Shown here piece after piece: positions 12,401 through 25,144 of a stretch of 64,000 nt of DNA. Source of the stretch: Phycomyces blakesleeanus NRRL 1555(-) (taxonomy: Eukaryota > Mucoromycota > Mucoromycetes > Mucorales > Phycomycetaceae); assembly GCF_001638985.1 (NCBI RefSeq), contig NW_017265138.1:1552376-1616375 (forward strand), read 5' to 3'. The notes under the pieces are model-generated. The model did no database searches. It saw only the letters and a list, made by a program, of their open reading frames with translations, and had not been told where the DNA came from. The position numbers and the translations under genes are program-made. How positions within the stretch are numbered: the first letter of the stretch is position 1; each line of letters opens with the position of its first letter.

Positions 12401-13555
12401 CTTTGATATATAGATATATTAAAAAATTATATAAGAGAGAAAGAGAGATAGGTCTAGGGAAGAATTAGTATAATAAATGGTTACATATAATGTAATATTG
12501 AGCAGAAAGAGAGAGCCTCAATTCGAATAATATGAATAATTGAGATACTAATACATAGACTATAGCAGTTAAGAGAAATGCTAGTAATTAGAATTAGAAT
12601 GATAGTAATCAAACAAGCCAAAAGGAAAACAAAAAGCAAAACTAATAATATCAATATCAATATTTCATTTTACCTTAACTTTTGCTATCAAGACTCGTAG
12701 ACTCTATACCCAGCCTAAAACAGAGCTTCACGGCCTGTGGACGGCCTGAACACGGCCTGACATAAAACCTTTCATCCCCCCCTTTTTTTTTGTGTGTAGT
12801 TTCCTTTTTGTGTACCCCTTTATCCTAATTATGCCGTTTACTATTATCTCTTACTATTAACCATCAATTATTGACTATTGGCTATTGGCTATGGACTATG
12901 GACTATGGACTATTTTCACTCTATAGAATTGCTTTCTTTTATTTTGTTTGTTTAATATATGAATATATCAATATCCGCTTACATATCCGAGCCATTTTTC
13001 TCTTTATTTGACCAAAGTTGACACCATAGAATATTGCTGTTTACATAATAATAAATTAATAGATACAGAAAAACATGCACGTATATGTATATGTATGTAC
13101 CTTTGTCAGAAAGTTATTTTTGCAATATTCTTGGAATTGTATAATACAAACTATACATAACAATTACCAAGTTATTTGTTTCTCTAATAATTAATGAAAA
13201 ATAAAGATAAAAATAAAATGTACGAATAAGTTCCGCATTAGGAAAGCGACACAAATCTTTTTTTTTTTTGAAAAAAAAAATTTAATCTCTACCTTTTTAT
13301 TATGCGCAGTAATGCACACACTTACTCCACACACTCATTCCACAGGCACAGGTACAGGCACACACACGCACATATTGATTCGCGTGGCTGAGTGACTGTT
13401 TTTTATTATTTTTTAGAGATAGATAGAGAGACACAGATACTTTTTTTTTCTTTGATATAAAAAAAAAGTCTTTAATTTTTTTTTATCCTATTATATATAT
13501 ATATATATATATTTTCATTTGAGAACTTTTCTTTCTTTTTTGGTGTCTGTTTATA
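12401..13555. promoter_or_regulatory. Divergent intergenic region between permease and SET gene
   Basis: The two flanking genes are transcribed away from each other, so this 1.15 kb holds both promoters. It contains C-runs and direct GGCCTG-type repeats near 12730-12760, a (CACA) stretch near 13320-13370, poly-T/poly-A pairs near 13255-13280, and a (TA) run at 13493-13512 about 45 bases before the SET gene start. No specific factor site is claimed. Confidence 0.35.
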
Positions 13556-15764
13556 ATGGTGAACTCTGATAAACTCAAGACTCTTGTCGATTGGTTCAAA
13601 ACCCACGAGATCCAATGGGATCAAGAATTGATCGAGATTCGATCCAACAATGATGGTTACGGAATCTATGCTCGTAAAGACATTCCCAAAAAGAAGAGAG
13701 GTAAAAAAAAATGAATTGACTTTTATATATGTGTATATACACTTTATTGCCTTTGGTACTAAAGCGTGATTTTATTATTATTATCAAGTTGTCAAGATCC
13801 CTAAAGAAGCTGTTCTATCTGCAAAATCCACTGGAATTGCCAATGTTCTCGACGACGAGGGAATTGACGGTGGCTGCTCATTAGCTATTTCTGTAATGTA
13901 CGAAATCTCTCAAGGCACAGATTCCCCCTGGTATGGATATCTTCAGGCACTCCCTGCTGGAGAAGATTTGCCAATTTTCTGGAGTGATGAAGACAAGGCT
14001 TGGTTGAAAGGAACGGAGATGGATGATGCAGTTCACAATGATTTGGTAAGTTATATATATATATGAAAAAATAATAATAATCTATATATGTATGTATAGA
14101 ATGACCTTAAAGAAGATTACGAAGAAATCGTTCAACCTTTGATGGCCAAACACACCTACATCTTCACACCTCAGATCGTCAAAGAATTCTTTTCGTTTGA
14201 AAAGTTCTGCAAGATCTCAACCTTGATTTCATCCCGCTCCTTCGAAGTCGATGCATATCACGAGAATGGCATGGTTCCCTTTGCTGATCTGTTCAACCAC
14301 AGAAGTGGAAACGAGCATGTCCACTTTGAGACCGATTTCGAGGTCTGTGATGCATGCGGTGCTCTTGAGTATTGCGAGCATCAGTTCTTGGAAGATTTGG
14401 AACTCGGAAGTGAGAATGGTAAAGAAGGAGAACATGACGAACACTGGAGTGATGTTGACGAAGAAGATGAAGACGACGAGGAAGCTGAAGATAACTCGGA
14501 TGAAGAAGTCTTGGAAGACGAAGACGAGGAAGATGAAGAAGATAACGGCCCTCTTAAGGATTTGGAAGAACTCGAGGCAAAGGGAATCAACATCTGGGAA
14601 GGTGACAATGAGGAACCCACCAAGGATACCTGCGACATGGTCTTGGATCGTGCTGTCAAAAAGGGCGAAGAACTCTTCAACACCTACGGCGATCATCCCA
14701 ACATCGTGCTCTTGAGCAAGTATGGTTTCTGTCACGACGACAACAAGAACGATTATGTGTCCGTTACCGAAGATTCGATCATCGATGCCTGTTTGATTGT
14801 CACCAAGGACCAGCTTGTTTCTGAGGGTGCCAAGGGTGACGACGAAGCTCTTGAGATGCTTGCCATTGAACGCACTCGCCCAAGATGGGAGTTCTTCTTG
14901 AACAACGAATCAATCCTCTGTCCCAAGGAAGACGACGAGGAAGAGGAGGATGACTTTGAAGAGGATGATGACCATGAACATGGTGGTGGATGCTGTGGAG
15001 ATGATCATATGGACCATGACGGTCACGGTCACGGTCACGGTCACAGCCATGGTCATCAACATGGTGGAAAAGAGGGTGAATCCAGCCATGGACACAAGCA
15101 TGACCATGCCGGTGGATGTTGCGGTGATGAAGATGAAGAAGAAGAAGAAGAAGAAGAGCACGAACATGAACATGGTGGAGGATGTTGCGGCGGTGATGAT
15201 GATGGTGAGGGAACCAAGTCTCGCCCTTACTTTATGAACGAAGAGGGTCTTTATGAAGATAGTTTGATGTGTCTTTTGCATATCATGTTCGTCAGCGAAG
15301 AGATCTTTGCTACCTTTGAAAATGTCGAGGAGGCACTCAAGTACTTTGAGACCTTGGCTGAGGAAGGCCAGGGACGTGGCAAGAAGACCAAGAAGACCGG
15401 ACAAATCAATCAGGCAAAGCAGCGTGTATACCAAGTCTGTAAGCTCTTGTCTGAGCAGCGTCGTGAAGAGTATTCTGAGAATGGTGTCATTACCACAGTT
15501 GAGGAAGATATAAAGGCCAGAGAAAAGGTTTGTTTGTTTGTTTTTTGTTTTTTTTTGTTTTTTACTTTTTATGTATTTATTCACTTCTAACAAACTTCTT
15601 CCTCTTCTTTATAGACTGAGAATATCCGCCACCGTTATGCTTTGACATGCAGAATCAGTGAAAAACAGATTCTTAACAAATCCATTGCTTACTATGAGGC
15701 TGCAGAACAATCTGCCTCAACCTCAGAACCTGCAAAGAAGAAGAGCAAGAAGGGAAGAAAGTAA
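13556..15764 (+). CDS. SET-domain lysine methyltransferase (RuBisCO LSMT/Rkm/SETD6-like) with acidic and His/Cys-rich insertions
   Basis: Four exons (13556-13700, 13789-14045, 14100-15527, 15615-15764) give 659 residues. The N-terminal SET half has NNDGYGIYARKDIPK near residue 35-45. The core contains GMVPFADLFNHRSGN near residues 191-205, matching the NH motif that binds S-adenosylmethionine, and GEELFNTYGDHPN near 317-330 supplies the SET tyrosine. The family methylates lysines of ribosomal proteins or other non-histone targets. Two insertions are unusual. One is a Glu/Asp run (about 251-286) between the NH motif and the SET tyrosine. The other, about residues 411-506 in the C-terminal half, holds three GGCCG motifs, an HGHGHGHSHGHQH run, more HEHEH units and an 8-residue Glu run. 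The second looks like a metal-binding tail set inside the protein, which is inference. The C-terminus is Lys-rich. Confidence 0.85.
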
Positions 15765-16463
15765 ATAGTCTTGTTTTGTTTCCTTTTCTTTCATTTGTAT
15801 AGATCCTCCTCCTATTATCATTTTTTTTGCTTCTTTATCTTTATACTATTTCACTCTTTTTTTTCCTATTCTTCTATCTACATTTACCTCTATCTCGATC
15901 TCGATCTATCATTCTACCATATATATATATATATATATTGTATTATATTCTTTTTCTTGACCCTTTTACAGTCAAAGAAAATAGGTTAGGCAAATAAATC
16001 TTTTATTTATTTTTTTGGCCATTTCAAAATTGAAATGGGACACTGATATGAAAATGGGAAGCCTGAAAGGATAGCCTCTTGCAGTTTCTGCTATCCTAAT
16101 AAAAACTTTTCTTGAAGAATCTGTTGCTATTTATTTTCTATACTTCTTTGAATTTCTTTTGTTATGGACAGACCGTACGAATGATTCAATCCTATATGGA
16201 TTGGGAAAATCCTGTGGCAGCGAATGGGGAGGACAAGTTGACCAATAAAGAAAAAAGCACTGATCGCATTCGCAATGTGTCAGTACATATTAGTAAAGAA
16301 GATTGTGAAAGGTGGATACGTCATTCTGTGTCATTCTGGCAAAGATGTTTGGATTGCGAAAAAAAAAGGATGATAAAATCAAATAAAATATTATATTATA
16401 TTATATTATTTTATATTCACATATCATCCAAGCAAAACAATAGTAATCACAAGTATAAAAATA
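15765..16463. other. Convergent 3' intergenic region with one doubtful ORF
   Basis: The region lies between the ends of two converging genes. It holds T-rich 3' UTR-like sequence, a (TA) run at about 15920-15938, and a 125-codon plus-strand frame at 16112-16489 that overlaps the end of the citrate synthase gene. The middle of that frame (residues about 25-85) is of balanced composition and could be an exon of a small or decayed gene, but I see no family motif. Confidence 0.3.
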
Positions 16464-18248
16464 TTATTTTGCACCAAACATATTCTTGAGGTAAGCAGTG
16501 CTAAAGGACTTTGGTCGTTCAAGAGGCATACCAAGTGCACGATCCCAGATTAACTGCGCAGTGACTCCCAAGGCACGAGAAACACCAAACAAGACTGTGT
16601 AATAGTCCTGTTCCTTTAGACCATAGTATTGGAGCAAAACTCCAGAGTGGGCATCAACATTAGGCCAAGGGTTCTTGGTCTTGCCATGTTCAGTCAATAC
16701 AGCAGGCTAATTGATTTACATATATAATATTCAGTTAATTGATTAATTAATCAATAAATTATTATTATTATTATTATTCCAACAACTTACAATAATGCTG
16801 TATAGCTTGGAGACAAGGCCAAATAGAGGATCGTGAGGTAAATGCTTGAGAGCAAATTCACGCTGGGCAGTATAACGAGGATCAGTCTTGCGAAGTACAG
16901 CATGGCCATAACCAGGCACCACCTGTCCTCCGTTCAGAGTCTCCCAGAGATACTTTTTGATGTCTTCTTCAGTCGCATCCACGCCAATAGTGTCCTTGAG
17001 CTTTAGTGTCCAGCGAAGAACTTCCTGGTTAGCCAAACCATGAAGAGGACCAGCCAGACCATTCAAACCAGCTGCAAATGACAGGTAGGGATCAGACAGA
17101 GCAGAACCAACCAGGTGAGTACTATAGAATAATAATAATATAAAAAAGAAACATCAAAGGTTTGTTATATATATATATATATGCTTGGTTGTAAACTTTA
17201 CGTGTGGGCCGAGACATTTCCACCCTCGTGATCTGAATGGATGGTTAGATAAAGGCGCATCAATTCAACAAAATCACTATTGGTCTCAAATCCCAAGAGC
17301 TTCGAAAAGTTGTATGAATAGTCCTTGTTTGGTTCGATTGCAGGCAACTTGCCACCGATATAGACGTTGCGGTAGATGCGAGCTGCGATGTTGGGTAATT
17401 TTGCGATGAGATCCATGGTGTCCTCGTAAGTAGGTTCCCAGTATTTGGACTTGTGGATTCCTTGCGAATAGGCCTTGGCAAAGTGAGAGTCGTGCTGCAG
17501 AGCATTGACGGCCAGTGAGAACTGGGACATCGGGTGGAGGGTTTTTGGGCAGCTGTCGAGGATATCTTCGACGAACTGAGGAATGTCAGAACGAGCAGCC
17601 CATTCGGCCGACAGACCCTTAACCTGCTCGTGTGTCGGAACTTCTCCGGTGACCAGCAGCCAGAACAGGGATTCTGGAAGAGGTTCAGAGCCGCCATCGT
17701 CCTGTGCGGCCGGTAAGACTTGTTGGCATTCGGGGATAGTCAGGCCACGGAAACGGATACCCTCCTCAGAGTCCAGCACAGAACCTTCCCAGATCAGGCC
17801 CTTGATGCCGCGCATACCGCCATAAGCCTGATCTACAGTGACTTCACCCAGTACCTTGTTGCCGTACTCTTTCTTGAAAGCCTTGACTTCCTTTTGTTTC
17901 TCTGGAATCAATTCATGAAGACGTTCTTTTAAGCTCTACACGAAAGAGTATCCCCCAAAATAAAATAAAATAAATAAAAAGGTAAATTTAGGTGAGCATG
18001 TGTATCATATATATATATAGCTATATATAGTTATATATCGTTACGTTTGCTTGTGAGCCATAAGAACGAGTTGCACCCAGAAAAAGAGCTGGTGATAAGC
18101 GAGAAGCAAGAGGACGAGTGGCCTTTTTTTTTGAAAGATGGTTTAATTATGAGTACCGTCTTATTCTAATTATCTATACATAGATATAGCTTTTCTATCT
18201 CTTGAAACTTACCTTGGATAGCGAATAAAGAGAACGCATGGCAGACAT
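16464..18248 (-). CDS. CIT1: Citrate synthase, mitochondrial
   Basis: Five exons on the minus strand (18248-18213, 18122-18045, 17935-17202, 17121-16791, 16706-16464) encode 473 residues, the usual length. The enzyme condenses oxaloacetate with acetyl-CoA at the entry of the citric acid cycle in the mitochondrial matrix. Exons 1-2 encode an Arg/Ser/Leu-rich presequence of about 38 residues. The catalytic regions are conserved: [20 protein letters not shown] contains the first active-site histidine, [15 protein letters not shown] the second region, and [16 protein letters not shown] the third, with the catalytic Asp region at the WPNVDAHSG stretch. The ending NMFGAK resembles other fungal forms. 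It is transcribed convergently with the SET gene. Codon use is more G/C-ending than in neighbours, as expected for a highly expressed gene. Confidence 0.96.
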
Positions 18249-19126
18249 TACTAATCGTTAGCTCTCCAAAGAAAAGAAGTGAAAAAAAAGGGCAAGATAT
18301 CAAACTTGATTAAATCGGCCTTTTTATTTGATTTGATTTCAACTTAATCTTAACCTTTAATCCCGCGCAATATAACTTTGTATACAACGTCTCTCGGTTG
18401 TTTTTTTTTCTTCTTCTTCTGCATATTTTGTATAAAGTCCAATGATGACGATAATTTTTTTTTTTTTTTACCTTGAACAGCTATGAGCAATATACATGCA
18501 TTTATGTTATATAGTAACTATAATAAAGGTACAATTTATTTATATAGAATATCCAAGTACACATATGGGTAAAGACGAACAAATTTTGTACGTTATTTGT
18601 TTATATATATAATCATCTTGATCAATATTATTGATCTAATCAACATCTGATTAGTCGAAAACACCTTCTTTTACTTTTTGATATTTTGTACGCACACACA
18701 CACACACATACACACACAAACACAAACACGCACCAACTCCTTTATATAAGAAGCAAACAAATTCTTAAATCGATAAATAAATGTATATATTCTAAATACA
18801 CTTGGTTGAATATTCAATCACCGGAATATACCTTTACACTTTCCGTTTATTATTTGTTTTTTCTCTCTCTATCAATTAACAAACAATAGTCTTCAATAAT
18901 AATGACAAAGAAAAAAGAGAGGTAGACAGATGTTGAAAATGATGGGTTATTATAGATGAATATATATATATGAAGAAGAAGAAAAGATAAAAAAAAAAAG
19001 GATCAATTGAGAAAGAGGCAAGTAGAAAGGGAGATGAAGGTGTAGGTGGAGAGAGAAAGAAAATAATGATAAAGAAATTATTATTTTTTGATTATCTAAT
19101 ATTATCTTTCTTCTTCGTTTTTACAC
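18249..19126. other. Citrate synthase upstream region and septin 3' region
   Basis: The part near 18249-18420 is the citrate synthase promoter. The rest has poly-T at 18458-18471, an AC-rich run at 18690-18730, and purine-rich DNA at 18960-19070 just past the septin stop codon. The 67-codon frame at 18686-18889 is microsatellite-derived. Confidence 0.35.
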
Positions 19127-20384
19127 TTAGACTGTATTTGTTCTAGGCTCTGGAATAGGGTTTCCTCCAATCAACTCCTTCTCGATGCCTTTGATTCGAG
19201 TTGCCCTCCGGACCAAGAGTTTCTCGGTTCGATACTGCTCATAGTACCGTTCGATTGTTTCGCTCTTGAGGATATCCCGGTGTGTGTGTAATAAGACTTC
19301 CATCAGGCTATAGAGATCGCTGTCCTTGTCACTCAGGCAATCAATCACACCCCAGCCGTAGTCTCTTCCAATCTTAATTGCGCTATTCTGAGTTTCTAAA
19401 GGCTTTCCGGTTTCGGGGTCTTCTTCATAGGCAATAACCCCAAATGGAATCTGGTGCAGGTAATCCAACACACACTGGGTCTCTTCTTCTTCTTGATCGT
19501 AATCAAACTGCTCTAAAAAGGCAGCAAGACTTGTAGCATTCTTTTTAATCTTTGCTTCTTCTTCACTATCGTCTTCATCTTCTTCGTCTTCTTCGTCTTC
19601 TTCTTCGTCTTCGGGAATACCATAAAGGGGAATCTTTGTGGCTTCGTTGTAAATCGATTGAAGAATGGCAGGTTTGAGTCTTCTACGTTGAGCAGCAGTA
19701 AGAGTGTCAGCTTTGCCGATGACAGGAATAACATTCACTCGGTTCGAAAGGCGGGTGATGATTCGAACATCGTGCTCGTCAAGCTTTGTCTTTGAGGGAT
19801 CGATAAAATAAAGGCAGGCGTGAATTTGTGAATCGACGGCCTTTGGATTTCGCTTTACTTTGCTTTCCTTTAATCGATCATGTTAGCAACATTCATTTCT
19901 TATATAGGTATTTTCTCTCTCTCTCTCTCTCTCTCTCTTATATTATATTATATGATTTATATTATTTATTTATTGATTGATTTTGCCTTTGTGCACAAAA
20001 TCTTATATGTATACATACACACATGTATATATGTATTTTTTTTTATTTCTTTACCTCTGTGAGAGTCAAATCAAACTGGTGTTCAATATAGCCTAGTATG
20101 TCCTGGAGTTCTTTATCCATTTGATATCCCGTACTTAGACCAGGTGTGTCAATTAAGCGTAAGGTCAGCCGTTCTCCGCCAGAATCAATGTTGACAGAGA
20201 CGGTCGAGGGTAGCTTGGTGGGTTGAAGTGCGGTGATCTCATCATCGGTTTCTGGAGATGCACCATGGAGATGTTGCAGGGCCTCGAGAAAAGTACGAAG
20301 AAAAGCAGTCTTTCCTACACCAGCAAATCCAACCACCATCACATTGAATTGTGCGGGAATATTCTTCTTTGGCCGAGGTGACAT
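19127..20384 (-). CDS. Divergent septin GTPase
   Basis: Two exons (20384-20055 and 19867-19127) give 356 residues. Septins form filaments at the fungal cortex and septa. The G1 P-loop GFAGVGKT is at residues 19-26, G3 DTPG at 79-82, and G4 reads GKAD (161-164) instead of the usual AKAD. The septin unique element is present as YGWGVIDCLSDKDSDLYSLM followed by an LKSETIERYYEQYRTEKL stretch. Two features are atypical. The switch II/loop segment DPSKTKLDEHDV lacks the usual GHGL motif. An acidic insertion of about 20 Glu/Asp residues follows PLYGIPED in the G domain. No C-terminal coiled coil is visible, and the protein ends soon after the unique element. It may belong to an outlying septin class; assignment to a named CDC gene is not possible here. 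Confidence 0.88.
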
Positions 20385-20836
20385 TTTTTTTTTAAAAATA
20401 TATTTATATATATATTCTTTTTAGAATTTTTATTTTATTATTACTATAGTTAAAATTGTTGGTTATTTGTTAAATGAAGAAAGAGAGGAAGAAAGAAAGA
20501 AAGAAAGGAATAAGAGAGGGACACGAGCTATAGTAATTGGATTCATTAAAGAGAAATATAAATATAAATATAGAGTGTAATCAAGTAAGACTCCCGATGG
20601 AACCGAAGAAAGCAAGAAAAATAAAAAGAGTGCTTGTCGCATGCTTTATTATCTGTTTGTCGATTTTTGTGTAGCCTTGAGACGAAAAATAAACTTTAAT
20701 AATTAACAAGCAGAAGATGTTATTTGACGCACGTTTTCAAATTTCCATATATTTGATTTTCTTGAATAGATTTTCGATCAATAGTAATAATAATATTTCA
20801 TTTATAGGCAGGCATATAGTTATAGCTATAAGCTGC

Positions 20837-20872
<36 letters not shown>

Positions 20873-21437
20873 TCAATGGGATAGTGATTATTGAGTGATG
20901 CTCTTTTTATTAATATATAGAGAGAAAGAGAAAAATAATATGCAATTATAATAATATAATAATAATAGTAGTAGTAGTAGTAAGAATAGTAAGAATAAGT
21001 AATAGTGGTTGGTTGGATAGAATTATATTTATATTTATATATATACAAAAGGATAAGATTAAATAATAAAGAGAAAATAGGTAAGAATTATATGTATAGT
21101 TAGAGAGATATATATGTGTAGTGAATAGTTAGTTGAATATTTGGATAGATACACCACCGGTCGATTATATACGATGTAAGATAAAGAAGTAAGTTAAAGA
21201 AGTAAGATAAAGAGGTAGGTTAAGAATATAAATAATAATAATATAATATAATATATATATAAAAAAGAAAGAAAAAAAATAGAAAAAGTTAGGTAGTGGT
21301 GGTGATGGTAATCAATTGGCCGATGGATAGATAGATAGATAGATAAATGGGTTGGTTGGTTGGTTGGTTGGTTGGTTGTTGAATATATATATATATATTC
21401 TTTTTTTTTCTTTGGGTTTCTTTTCTTTCTTTCTTTT
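20385..21437. other. Intergenic, microsatellite-rich
   Basis: Upstream flank of the septin gene and downstream flank of the cyclin gene. Visible repeats are GAAA-type DNA (20480-20510), a (TA)/(TG) compound run (20838-20872), a TAG/TAA trinucleotide run (20940-21000), GATA units (21326-21345) and a TGGT run (21350-21378). Open frames here (20737-21048, 21289-21474) follow the repeats. Confidence 0.5.
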
Positions 21438-22933
21438 TTAGCAGCCTAGTGAGCAAGATGGAGTTGGCATACATTGACGGGCAGGTACAAAAGGCGGGGC
21501 ATTAATACAGGCGAGGGACAGGCGCTTGGACGCAGGCTGATTTGATCGCTTTGAAGAGTGGCGTGTTTGGGCAGAAGGAGAATAATGATTATTTTGATTA
21601 TTAGGGTTACTATAGATATATTTGTCTGGGTCGTCTTCGGGGACCTCAACAAGGCTGGGTTGACCAAAGATATTTGGTGGAAATGGTGTATAACCATACA
21701 TTTCTGGCACCTGCTGCTGGTTATGGATATGTTGTTGATTATGAATATGATGGTGATGGTGATGGTGCTGGTGCTGGTGGTGATGCGGTATTTGCTGAGA
21801 AGGTCTACTATAAAAACTATGATTATAGTATCCACTGGAATAATTTGTTGCCAAGGGGTCTGTTGTTACTGCTGCCGCTGCTGCTACTGCTGTTACTTGT
21901 GCTGATGCTTGTGCTGATGCTTGTGCTGATGCTGATACTAGTATTGTCGAGGTGCGGGCTGTATTGTTGTCAAGTGAAATCCGACTAGTGCGTTCAGACA
22001 GACGGTCGACCGAGTGACTAGACCAGGTCCGGATCCTCTGTGCTCTGTCAGGACTGGAAGCCATTATTGGGTTTCCCAAGGAAATGGATCTGTTATGACG
22101 CACAAGTGGATACGTGTAGGGTACTACTACTTCATACACTCGGCGCATCTCGTGTTCAATGCCCATATTCAGGAGACTGTCGCCATAACGCTGCAGCTCA
22201 CTTACGGACACCATCATATTGAAACTGTTCAGGGTTAGGAATTCGACCTCGAGACGGTTTAGTTCGGATAGATCAATGCCTCCAACCTTAAAAACAAAAA
22301 GAAACACAAATCATAAAACAAAAGACTAAATGAGTGAGTAAGCAAAGATTTTACTTTTATTTTTTATTTTTATTTTTATTTATTTAGTTATTTGCTTACC
22401 TTTGCATAGCGGGCATTTGTGTAAAAGATGTCTGAAAAGAATTTGGTGGCAATCATGACCCCGGTAATGATGAGTCTGTGGATGTTGTGCGAGTCAATCG
22501 AAAAGGGTTGACCGTTTGTTGCGAGTGAGTGTTTGGCCATTCGGTCAAAATAGACCAGGACGGCAAGAAAACATTCGTTCGTGCACGGACAGTATTTGAG
22601 TATGCGATATAGATAGGGGGATAGGGCAATCGAAGGGATAGAGCGGGCATGGAAGCGGGTGTGGGCTGAGGGTGAATGAGATAAGTAGTTATTGTTCTCT
22701 GCTATTGTTGAAGTTGTTGAAGTTATCGCGGTTAGTGGTGATGGTGGTGATGGTGGTGCTTGTGGTTGTAGTTGTATTTTTTGCGGTTGCGGTTGTGGTT
22801 GTGGTTGCGGTTGTAGTTGTAGCTGTATTTGTTGTCCTAGTTGGTCATTAGCACTGGTCATTCGCTCAAGAAGAGAACCAAGGAGATATATAGTTGTCTC
22901 TGGTGAAGCAAGTGAGAGATCAAAGGAAGACAT
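21438..22933 (-). CDS. Pho80-type (PCL) cyclin
   Basis: Two exons (22933-22400 and 22286-21438) encode 460 residues. The cyclin fold runs from about residue 95 to 230. The key run is PCTNECFLAVLVYFDRM, then HRLIITGVMIATKFFSDIFY, then YAKVGGIDLSELNRLEVEFL, which spans the splice junction and is the hallmark of Pho80/Pcl cyclins that activate a Pho85-like CDK. Such cyclins link phosphate status, glycogen metabolism or the cell cycle to the kinase. Outside the fold the protein is low-complexity: a Gln-Pro alternating tract around residues 34-60, an Ala/Ser/Gln tract, and a His-Gln tract of more than ten histidines. The individual PCL subtype cannot be fixed. Confidence 0.9.
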
Positions 22934-25144
22934 ATTTTTTATGAATATTGTTATTATTTAAAAACAACAACAATAATAATATAATAAAAAAGGAAGAAGT
23001 GATTGCGTATTAAAAATAATAATAAAATAAAAAAAAAGGACTCTTTTTTTTTAAGGTAGGTCAACAGTCAAATTATTAATTAAAATAGAAAAAAGAGAGT
23101 TTAAAGACAATACAGTATTGATTTCAAAGGAGAGAAAAAAAAGGTTATTGTTTTTTCATTAAAAAAAAACTAGGCAAATAAACGACCCAATAACTACCCC
23201 ACACAATAAGGATAATAGTAACAGTAGTACTTTGAATATTATACTATTACACTAGGAACTGACTGACAGATAGAGAAATGGAGAAAGAATACAGTACAAC
23301 AAGAAGTACAATAACAATAACAATAACAATAACAATAAGAAGAAGAAGAAGAAAGAAGAAAGAAAAAAGAAAAAAAAACCACACGACTATACACGTGACT
23401 TGGCTAATAGAGTACAATGTATACAGTGCATACAGTGCATACAGTGTATATAGTGTACAACAGCAATATACGCCAAGAGAATGCTATCCTTACTTTGGAA
23501 TAGCAACTACTGATTACTTGTTAATATTTTATAAAGAATACAACTACCAAGGCAGTAATAAAACGAAATAGCTTAAGATGATACTTAATAAATATGTGTA
23601 ATATATACATATTGTATATGTATTTAAGCAAATTGTACAGGTACTACATTAAAAATGATAAGTTTGACTTCTTTACCGAACCCTGTACTCAGTCTGCTCA
23701 AATACACCGCGGATATTTAAAATAAAAGTAACTAGTAGAAATTATTGATATTGATATTGATATTAGTATTTCAGTGGTTACATTAAAAGTAATGAATAAG
23801 ATATAGAGCAAGTAACAGCAATAATATAATATAATACAGTTTGCAAATGACCTCTTGTTAGTACTGAATTCAACCTATCAAAAAATACTATTATTTTGAA
23901 TATAATACTAATGTATGCATATCTGCATATATGCATGTATTCATGTATTCATGTATGTTATTCATGTATGCATACAATCTTTTACAGACTTAAATATTAA
24001 ACACCTGTCTATCATTCGATTTATGAAAGAACAAAGAAAAAGTGTATATATATAAATGTCTGTGGCTGTGTGGTTTTGTCGTGTGGTAAATATTTTGTAG
24101 GTGCCAATCATTATAATCATAATCATCATAAGTATCACTAAAGAATAGCTGTAATAGCAATAATGATAGCAAGTAACACCTGCTACAAAGTGTGCACGGT
24201 CATGGATAGCCTTTCATTTGTAACACATTGACTTGCAATATACCTACTACATATATATAGTTTTATTGTTATTGTTTATATATCTGCTGTACTGTACTGT
24301 TCTGTTCTGTAGTGTACTATAGTGTATTGTACTGCACTGTGATGTGATGTGATGCGATGTGCTGTACTGCACTGTACTGTACTGTGGTGTGGTGTGGTGT
24401 GGTTACAAGGTGTGTAACTCCTGTGATTTACTTGTCAGGTTAAAAGATGTATATATGGTATTCCTTCTTTCTTGCGTTTGGTAAACACCATTTGTGGGTC
24501 CACGTGTGTAAGTAAAATATCCTTATTTGTTATTTTTATATATAAAGTATACCCCTTCCACTCAAAATGATTTGAGCGAAAAGTAAGATAATTGGGTATT
24601 GTTTCTAATATGTGTATCTATGTATATTGTTTTTAACGTTGAGCTATATATGTATATATTTATAAACATGCGTCTTTTTGTACATTTTTTTTTCACCCAA
24701 TTAAACCCACTAATAATAATAATCAAGTGATGTATATATATATATATTAAGCTTGTATGGCTCAAATAGCTTAAATAGCTTAAACTATGAGTTAAAGACA
24801 AGGTTCTGTCGCTTATTATTATTGTCGTTATTATTATACAAAATTGAGCAGAAATAATAGTAGTATTAACTATGATAATAGAAAGTGACTAAAAGTGTGT
24901 TTTTCTTTAAATAAACATATATCCATGTATTTTCTTATTTGTTTCATAAGAAGTAAAATAAACTTTACAGTCATGGGTCTTGTAAGAATACCAAATACCA
25001 AATAAAGAAGCTTGAGCTCTTCTTTTTTTTTTACTTTTGTGATCCTGGCTTAGGAATTAGAGACAAGATACATATAAAGAGTAGTAAGGAAAGTATAGTT
25101 GTTGCTTCATGGAAAAAACCCCAGCATAATCGAAAGAAGTATAT
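22934..25144. other. Gene-poor region upstream of the Tc1-like element
   Basis: The cyclin promoter lies at the left edge. The rest is AT-rich with small repeats: AACAAT units at about 23308-23338, AGTGCATAC units at 23420-23455, and ATGTATTC units at 23930-23965. Frames at 23278-23571, 23990-24172 and 24562-24801 are repeat-driven and not supported as genes. Confidence 0.45.
24286..24404 (+). repeat. Degenerate pentanucleotide microsatellite
   Basis: About 120 bases built from five-base steps that drift in sequence: TGTAC/TGTTC units, then TGCAC, then GATGT units, then TGTAC again, ending in GGTGT units. The five-base period is kept while the motif changes. Confidence 0.7.

Noticed and set aside
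14229..15593. Long minus-strand frames opposite the SET gene (14229-14735, 14910-15593)
   Set aside because: They are antisense shadows of GAA/GAT- and CAT/GGT-rich coding sequence.
16112..16489. 125-codon frame between SET and citrate synthase genes called as a gene
   Set aside because: No motif and no start context, and it runs into the citrate synthase 3' end; kept only as a note in the intergenic entry.
21558..22238. Plus-strand frames opposite the cyclin gene
   Set aside because: They mirror the CAT/CAG and GCA-repeat part of the cyclin; the minus strand has the real domain.
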